A program made the position numbers and the translations under genes. Positions 7,057 through 11,276 of a DNA stretch of 11,276 nucleotides are shown here, in pieces (the first letter of the stretch is position 1; each line of letters begins with the position of its first letter). Where the stretch lies: assembly GCA_026710525.1 (NCBI GenBank), contig JAPOQT010000033.1:1-11276 (forward strand), in the 5' to 3' direction. Source of the stretch: Pseudomonadota bacterium (lineage in GTDB: Bacteria > Bdellovibrionota_B > Oligoflexia > Oligoflexales > Bin106). The notes beneath the pieces were generated by a model. It saw nothing but the letters and a program-made list of their open reading frames with translations, was not told the origin of the DNA and made no database searches.

Positions 7057-7977
7057 ATGGCTGGTGATGAAACCATCATTACCTCCTCCTACAGCATGGG
7101 ATCAGGACAACATTCTTCATCTAAATTTAATCCTTGTTGCCTTGTTCAGTACAACGGTGATCAGCTAGGTAAGCGATTTTCCGTGGGCAAGAATATTAGT
7201 ATTGCTGGTCGTAGTCCGGAGGCAACCATCTTTATCGACGAACCGTCGGTATCGCGAATGCACGCCAAGTTTTTTTCATCATCAGAGGGAAAAGTCACCA
7301 TTGAAGATTTAGGTAGCTCTAATGGTACATTTTTAAATGATAAACCAGTCAAGCAAAAATCACCCATCAATAATGGCGATATGATCAGATTAGGAGCGGT
7401 ACTATTTAAGTTCTTTTCCTCATCAAATATGGATAACCTGGTCCACGATAAGATCTACAAAATGGTAACCGTTGATTCTGGCACCGGAGCATTTAATAAA
7501 AAATATTTACAAGATACTTTAAGCAGCGAATTTAAAGTGGCAAAGACTTATAACCAGGATATTGCCATTATTTACTACGACCTTGATTTCTTCAAAAAAG
7601 TTAATGATACCTATGGACACGAAGCTGGTGATATTATTTTGAAACAAAGTGTTGAGCATGTTAACAAACTCATTCGCACTCAGGATGTTCTGTGTCGATT
7701 TGGTGGTGAAGAATTTGTGATTATTTTACCATCAACTTCAGAATCAACAGCCACCGAATTAGCTGAAAGGATCAGATCATCTATGGCAAAGAAGATCTTT
7801 GAAATTCCACAAAAAACCCCTAAAGGAAGAACCATTGTTCCTTTGAAACAAACCATCTCCCTGGGAGTTGCTGGTCTTCGTCGGGAAATGAATGATGTGA
7901 GAGAGCTCCTTGAAATTGCTGATAACCGACTTTACCTGTCGAAGAAAAATGGTCGTAATCGGGTTACAGCAGCCTAA
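7057..7977 (+). CDS. FHA-GGDEF diguanylate cyclase, DgcB-like (306 aa)
   Basis: It should make cyclic di-GMP from two GTP in the cytoplasm. An FHA domain occupies about residues 28-120, with the phosphothreonine-binding signature GR (51-52), SRMH (66-69) and SSNG (87-90). A GGDEF domain spans about 135-304, with YYDLDFFKKVND (metal Asp175) and an intact GGEEF (216-220). RTQD (207-210), five residues before GGEEF, is a complete RxxD inhibitory site, so product feedback is expected. The N-terminal tail GDETIITSS holds threonines 6 and 9 in an acidic context and could be a phosphorylated ligand for the FHA domain, as I recall was reported for Bdellovibrio DgcB, which has the same domain order. 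The open frame reaches a GTG at 7042, but GAGG (7044-7047) lies 9 bases before the ATG at 7057, which I use. It diverges from pyrD and converges on hpf. Confidence 0.93.
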   Translation: MAGDETIITSSYSMGSGQHSSSKFNPCCLVQYNGDQLGKRFSVGKNISIAGRSPEATIFIDEPSVSRMHAKFFSSSEGKVTIEDLGSSNGTFLNDKPVKQKSPINNGDMIRLGAVLFKFFSSSNMDNLVHDKIYKMVTVDSGTGAFNKKYLQDTLSSEFKVAKTYNQDIAIIYYDLDFFKKVNDTYGHEAGDIILKQSVEHVNKLIRTQDVLCRFGGEEFVIILPSTSESTATELAERIRSSMAKKIFEIPQKTPKGRTIVPLKQTISLGVAGLRREMNDVRELLEIADNRLYLSKKNGRNRVTAA

Positions 7978-8037
7978 CAAAGGAAAACTCTCTTCACATA
8001 TCACAAACTCACTCACCCAATGTTTGAGTCCAGACAC

Positions 8038-8056
8038 GCCCCACCTGGAGGGGGGC
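8038..8056. repeat. GC-rich hairpin between convergent genes
   Basis: gccccacc and ggggggc pair over seven G-C pairs with one bulged A around a tgga loop. It sits in the 115-base gap between the cyclase and hpf stops. Neither strand shows a T-run after it, so it is not a textbook terminator, though it might slow polymerase. Confidence 0.4.
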
Positions 8057-8074
8057 ATGGAGGAATCATAGCAG

Positions 8075-8102
8075 AAGGGCTGGTGATCAAAATCAAGCCC
8101 TT
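8075..8102. repeat. Hairpin overlapping the hpf stop codon
   Basis: aagggc (8075-8080) pairs with gccctt (8097-8102), and an inner tgat/atca stem closes a caaa loop, with a two-base bulge between. It covers the hpf TGA (8095-8093). It lacks a T-run on either strand. It may help separate two converging transcripts. Confidence 0.4.
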
Positions 8103-8431
8103 AAAGACTCGACTTCTTTCCTCGCTTTATTACCCCTTTGTCTACTGACTTTAAATTTATCTTTGCGCCTGCGAAGCTGTGATTCTAACTTCGCTAACAC
8201 ACTGCCCACAGCAGTGTACATATCTGGCGAAGAAGCTGATACAAAATAATCATAAGAGTCACCGCCCACATATAAGTGACAGCCAAACTCTTTTTTAGAG
8301 GTATAAAAAGATATTTTCGCTTCTCTAGGATTTGAAAGAAATTTATCCATTTTCTGCTCTATTTTTTTTCTAGCATATTTTTCTAAATAAGGGGAGACCT
8401 CCATATGTTTAAAAGAAAAACTATACTGCAT
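8093..8431 (-). CDS. hpf: Ribosome hibernation promoting factor, short form (112 aa)
   Basis: This is a member of the HPF/YfiA (RaiA) family, which binds the 30S decoding site of idle ribosomes and inactivates them in stationary phase or starvation. The opening MQYSFSFKHMEVSPYLEKYARKK followed by KISFYTSKKEFGCHLYVGG and DMYTAVGSVLAKLESQLRRRKDK shows the family pattern of a hydrophobic strand, a basic helix and the conserved Y-A-V-xx-xx-L-E-xQ-L-xR-K block. There is no C-terminal dimerisation domain, so it is the short form, close in length to E. coli YfiA. Three ATG codons lie in tandem; AGGAGG (8444-8439) is 1, 4 and 7 bases from them, so I choose the third (8431), which also gives the usual MQ start. 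It converges on the diguanylate cyclase gene. The basic, lysine- and arginine-rich tail fits rRNA contact. Confidence 0.93.
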   Translation of the reverse strand: MQYSFSFKHMEVSPYLEKYARKKIEQKMDKFLSNPREAKISFYTSKKEFGCHLYVGGDSYDYFVSASSPDMYTAVGSVLAKLESQLRRRKDKFKVSRQRGNKARKEVESLRA

Positions 8432-8452
8432 CATCATTCCTCCTAGGCTTAA

Positions 8453-8488
8453 ATTATAGAAATACATACTGATCAATACGGATTGATC
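8453..8488 (-). promoter_or_regulatory. hpf promoter region with candidate operator
   Basis: A perfect -10 TATAAT lies at 8458-8453, about 22 bases before the hpf start codon. The -35 position has no good match. Starting 12 bases upstream of the -10 is a perfect inverted repeat, gatcaat (8471-8477) and attgatc (8482-8488), separated by four bases. It covers the -35 region, where an activator or repressor would act. A poor -35 plus a strong palindrome suggests regulated expression, as expected for a stress factor. Confidence 0.45.
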
Positions 8489-8588
8489 TCAGACTTCAGT
8501 AACTCATAAAGCTCGCTGTTTTATGCTAATTTTATCCCTCCTTTCCCTTACTTGCTGTGCCATGTCTTCATGCCATTCATCAACATAC

Positions 8589-8619
8589 AAAAAAACCTCC
8601 TAGATTCATCTAAGAGGTT
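8589..8619 (-). terminator. Rho-independent terminator, minus strand
   Basis: On the minus strand AACCTCTTAGAT pairs with ATCTAGGAGGTT (12 positions, one T.G; about ten pairs allowing a 4-6 base loop), and the hairpin runs directly into a seven-T tract. This is a textbook intrinsic terminator. The nearest upstream minus-strand gene is the large lipoprotein, whose stop is over 400 bases away, so it ends either a long 3' UTR or a separate small transcript. In the plus direction the tract after it is only gattttct. Confidence 0.8.
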
Positions 8620-8800
8620 GATTTTCTACCATAACAATGTACGATGACAAGCTCAAGCTCGCCCCATTCTATCCACAGATTTTTGTTCATACTCAACTTC
8701 ACATTAACCTTCAATCATAAGATAATCTGCCATGATATACCAACTGCCAGTCAATGACCTCTAGACAAATAGTAATGAATCAAACCTCCTAATAGTTTAT

Positions 8801-8844
8801 TCGTCTTTAAGATGAGTCACTTTAATCTTAAAGATGATTTTTTT
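8801..8844 (+). terminator. Terminator-like hairpin with T-run, plus strand
   Basis: tctttaagat (8804-8813) and atcttaaaga (8825-8834) are perfect inverse complements. Pairing extends three more positions (tcg with tga, one G.T), giving a 13-pair AT-rich stem and 11-base loop followed at once by TTTTTTT (8838-8844). No plus-strand gene is annotated within 800 bases upstream, so its transcript is unknown. The low GC content makes it weaker than the minus-strand terminator nearby. Confidence 0.55.
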
Positions 8845-9029
8845 ATATAGTTATTGTAACAATATATTTTTATTCATTTACTTCGATTTTTCATCCCTAA
8901 CACCAGCGGTGCTTTCTTATTTATCTGCACCCATTGAATCTCTATCTTACCCGAGCTGACTTTCCAGCATCAGAGTACCACTCCATCATAACATATGATA
9001 AGACTTTAGCATCACGATTCAAGCCCTCC

Positions 9030-11156
9030 TTACTTATCTTCCTGGAAAGTACAAGGATCAATAGTCCTCTCTAATTCAGGGATCAGACGAGCTGGACAAC
9101 CTTCGGCAACTCCACTAAACTGTGCGAGACAAAGATCATCACTAACGAGTTTTTGACACCCTGGAGCCATGGGATTTTCGCCACACAACTGACCATCGCT
9201 TGAACAGCCTGTTTGACCGGGGGTACAAGATATTATGGTGACTTCTTCTTCTGGCTCACCATCTGGCTGATCACGACAACCCGGTTTCGTTCGCAAAGCA
9301 TCACACACGGTGCCATCATCAGCACAGTTTTCATCGGTGGCTGGATCGCAAGGTGTCCTTGTGTTGTTAGTGTCTGTGGTGTCTGTGGTTGTATCAGATC
9401 TTTGCTGCTGTGGACATCCGGCTTTACGGCTATTGGTTCGACAAAATGTGCCATCATTAGCACAACCTGGGGTACCTGCCTGACACACAGTTGTGTCGGT
9501 GACAGTATCAGGAATAGGGGTTTGAATTTCAGTCACTGGGAGCGGCGCATTCGTGACTTCGTCGCGAGGATCGTCATCATTATGATCAGGTTGTTCAGGA
9601 ATATTTTCACCCGTGTTATCATCCTCAACGGGATCTGTTGCTCCTGTGGTTGGATCACTTACCGCCACCGGACCTTCTTGAGTTGCCTGCTTATCACGAT
9701 AAGACTCGTATGTTTTTAAAAGAATACCAGAATGACTTACCCTTGGTACATAAGCCTTATTCACCACATGCAACACGCCTATAGGCTGTCCGCCATAAAG
9801 GAGTAATGAGCCTGAATGCATTTTTGCTACAGGATGTTTCTGTTGCTGATGGCTATCATGATAAGCAACAAACAAAGAATAGAGGGTTTGATCGATAAAA
9901 GTCGAGGTTTGGAAATTCGCCTGAGAACCCACGCCTTGATTGAGTATCTGATGATGAAATTGTAATTTTTGTCCTCCGGTTTGCTGTGCTTGACTATTAC
10001 CGGCCACAGTGAGTAATGGCGAGGGAATCTGGTCATTGTTTTTTGCCTCTAATGGACTACCATCCCAGGATTTAGTGAGGGGATTGTAACGATTGACAAC
10101 ATCTTTAGCCATACCAAAAACCGCTTTAGCACCTTTCATGACCACCTGGGACCAACCACTCGAAGAACTCACAAAAAACTTATACTCCCCTTCGGTAAAA
10201 CGATTGATTTCACCATCAGCGCTAGGACTGCTCGCTCGTTTGGTTAACTGAAACTGATCCACAACCGATTTAGTCATAAACTGACTAACGAGTTGATTAA
10301 GACTTTTTTTCGATTCTTCTGAAATATTTCTTGGAATACTGTAGAGAGAAAAACCAGTGATCTGACTAATGGCACTCAACTGAGTTCTTTCAGAATCTGT
10401 GAGGGTCACCTTGCCATCAAAATAAACCAAACTATTAAAAAGGTAGCAGGCTAGATTTTTCTGACGATCTTCATTGATCCTTAATTTCAGTAATGCTTGA
10501 TATCTCTGGGATCTCACCGGATGTAAAGACTCTGGGATTACGCCGTGAGAGCAGGCATCTGTTTGGAGATTTTTTAACACTTTAATGGATTTCTGACTCA
10601 ATTTTTGATTTTTCTGTAACCAACCATGAGCTTCATAGGAACTCTGATAGTCAATATACTTCATCCTATGGATCTGAGCGATCATCCGCTCATACTTCGT
10701 CAAAGTGTCTCGACCTGAACCAAATTGATCATAGGCCGCAATAAAAGCTGATCGGTTATCAGCGAGGGCGCTTAAATAAGCAGAGTCTATTGGAATCTCA
10801 ACATATTCATAGGGATAGAGATCACCTAAGCCTAGATACAAAAGAAGTGAAGCTGTGAAACCTTTTTCAACAGCTAGACACGAACGATCAACATGAAAGG
10901 TGAGTTTTTCCCAGTTATGAAAGGCACCATCTGAATGGGGCATTATCACCGCATCACATTCTTGGGTTGGTTGATTTTGTTGATATATTCGCAAAAATCC
11001 ACCGTGATAATTAGGACCCTCATGTGCTGAAACGTAAATTTTATTTGTTGAATTCAAGCACCCAGACGGCGGTGTTTTACAACTTACTAGCGCCATAGCT
11101 AGTAACAACCCAGCCCACATGCCGTAAAAAGTTGACCGCTTACCATACATCTGCAC
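9030..11156 (-). CDS. Large lipoprotein with C-terminal cysteine-rich repeats (708 aa)
   Basis: No family is recognised. From the GTG at 11156 the protein opens with a basic segment (YGKR), a hydrophobic stretch and lipobox LVSC, so Cys26 should be lipidated. About 470 mature residues follow without a known motif, mixed in secondary structure and with scattered cysteines. Residues about 495-557 are acidic and Thr/Pro/Asp-rich (VEDDNTGEN, DHNDDDPRDE), probably a flexible stalk. Then come three copies of a four-cysteine module, C-x(6-7)-C-x(2)-DG-x(2)-C-x(8)-C, at about 558-581, 603-627 and 644-667, and three last cysteines at 676, 687 and 702. Even cysteine number per module suggests disulfides outside the cytoplasm. 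The open frame starts at 11231, but AAAGGA lies 9 bases before the GTG at 11156; the ATG at 11150 has poorer spacing. A role in surface display, adhesion or ligand binding is only a guess. Confidence 0.85.
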   Translation of the reverse strand: MQMYGKRSTFYGMWAGLLLAMALVSCKTPPSGCLNSTNKIYVSAHEGPNYHGGFLRIYQQNQPTQECDAVIMPHSDGAFHNWEKLTFHVDRSCLAVEKGFTASLLLYLGLGDLYPYEYVEIPIDSAYLSALADNRSAFIAAYDQFGSGRDTLTKYERMIAQIHRMKYIDYQSSYEAHGWLQKNQKLSQKSIKVLKNLQTDACSHGVIPESLHPVRSQRYQALLKLRINEDRQKNLACYLFNSLVYFDGKVTLTDSERTQLSAISQITGFSLYSIPRNISEESKKSLNQLVSQFMTKSVVDQFQLTKRASSPSADGEINRFTEGEYKFFVSSSSGWSQVVMKGAKAVFGMAKDVVNRYNPLTKSWDGSPLEAKNNDQIPSPLLTVAGNSQAQQTGGQKLQFHHQILNQGVGSQANFQTSTFIDQTLYSLFVAYHDSHQQQKHPVAKMHSGSLLLYGGQPIGVLHVVNKAYVPRVSHSGILLKTYESYRDKQATQEGPVAVSDPTTGATDPVEDDNTGENIPEQPDHNDDDPRDEVTNAPLPVTEIQTPIPDTVTDTTVCQAGTPGCANDGTFCRTNSRKAGCPQQQRSDTTTDTTDTNNTRTPCDPATDENCADDGTVCDALRTKPGCRDQPDGEPEEEVTIISCTPGQTGCSSDGQLCGENPMAPGCQKLVSDDLCLAQFSGVAEGCPARLIPELERTIDPCTFQEDK
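9156..9485 (-). repeat. Three diverged protein-level cysteine modules
   Basis: Within the large lipoprotein the modules are encoded at 9485-9414, 9350-9276 and 9227-9156. Each has four cysteines, a central DG and a GC end (for example ANDGTFC, ADDGTVC, SSDGQLC). Linkers between them are Thr/Asp- or Glu-rich. The DNA is not closely repeated, so the duplications are old. Confidence 0.8.
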
Positions 11157-11276
11157 AATTATTAATCCTTTCTTCAAGGTATCTGTCCCTGAAATAGTCT
11201 GTCTTGTTTGCTTGTTGTAACTCAACCTCATGCCAATGCCTGGATAGTCTCACGAACGTCACACCTAAGCCATAAC

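Larger units (their letters stand above)
8445..9029. other. 585-base gap with opposed terminators and no clear protein gene
   Basis: The sequence is AT-rich with stop codons in all frames; I find no open frame above about 30 codons with a good start. It contains the hpf promoter region, a minus-strand terminator (8589-8619), a plus-strand terminator-like hairpin (8801-8844), a 13-base palindrome tattgtaacaata (8852-8864) and two ribosome-binding-site-like AGGAGG motifs on the minus strand (8790-8785 and 9030-9025) with no good gene behind them. An unannotated small RNA or a decayed gene would explain these. No tmRNA, SRP RNA or RNase P signature was seen. Confidence 0.5.

Noticed and set aside
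7777..8058. 93-codon minus-strand open frame
   Set aside because: Most of it is antisense to the GGDEF domain, which has clear motifs on the plus strand.
8667..8678. DnaA-box-like ctatccaca
   Set aside because: A single one-mismatch site with no cluster, no AT-rich unwinding element pattern and no dnaA/dnaN neighbours does not support an origin.
8711..8776. ATT-start frame of about 21 codons behind AGGAGG (8790-8785)
   Set aside because: Spacing is good, but ATT starts are very rare and the peptide has no recognisable feature.
8623..8800. Known structural RNA (tmRNA, SRP, RNase P) in the gap
   Set aside because: None of their conserved sequence blocks could be found on either strand; a novel small RNA remains possible but unproven.
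9213..9719. 168-codon plus-strand open frame opposite the large lipoprotein
   Set aside because: It is the antisense of the cysteine- and Thr/Asp-rich region; its Ile/Cys/Trp-rich composition mirrors the codons of the real gene and it has no ribosome-binding site of note.

Overview
The window is about 11.3 kb of moderately AT-rich bacterial chromosome, mostly housekeeping genes and two lipoproteins. There are eight confident protein genes, one initiator tRNA and several supported regulatory sites. No phage, transposon, CRISPR array or plasmid feature was seen. The FHA-GGDEF gene has the domain order of the Bdellovibrio cyclase DgcB. Together with the mitochondrial-type aconitase, the class 2 (quinone-linked) PyrD and two lipoproteins unlike anything I recognise, this suggests a Gram-negative of the Bdellovibrionota/Oligoflexia or a nearby former deltaproteobacterial group. 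That placement is an inference from family resemblance, not from a phylogenetic marker.

Left part (1-3868), all on the minus strand: a small orphan lipoprotein behind a good sigma70-like promoter; an initiator tRNA-fMet with encoded CCA and an unusual G.U pair in the anticodon stem; a full-length aconitase with all [4Fe-4S] cysteines; and a two-helix membrane protein ending in a HAMP-like segment with no output domain.

Centre (4037-7977): pyrD and an HD-domain (SAMHD1/dGTPase-like) phosphohydrolase lie head to tail on the minus strand and probably share a transcript, pairing pyrimidine synthesis with likely nucleotide breakdown. Facing away from pyrD, across a 287-base region with inverted repeats and candidate promoters, is the diguanylate cyclase gene, the only plus-strand gene. 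It has an intact GGEEF active site, an RxxD inhibitory site, an intact FHA site and a threonine-bearing N-terminal tail.

Right part (8075-11276): a short-form ribosome hibernation factor (hpf) converges on the cyclase gene and has an inverted repeat upstream of its promoter. Next is a gap of about 600 bases with no convincing protein gene but two oppositely oriented terminator-like hairpins, one per strand. It is the best place here for an unannotated small RNA. Last is a 708-residue lipoprotein of unknown family whose C-terminus carries three copies of a four-cysteine module on acidic, threonine-rich linkers; it is the most novel-looking protein in the window.

Several gene starts were moved from the longest open frame on ribosome-binding-site evidence (small lipoprotein, HAMP protein, HD protein, pyrD, cyclase, hpf, large lipoprotein).
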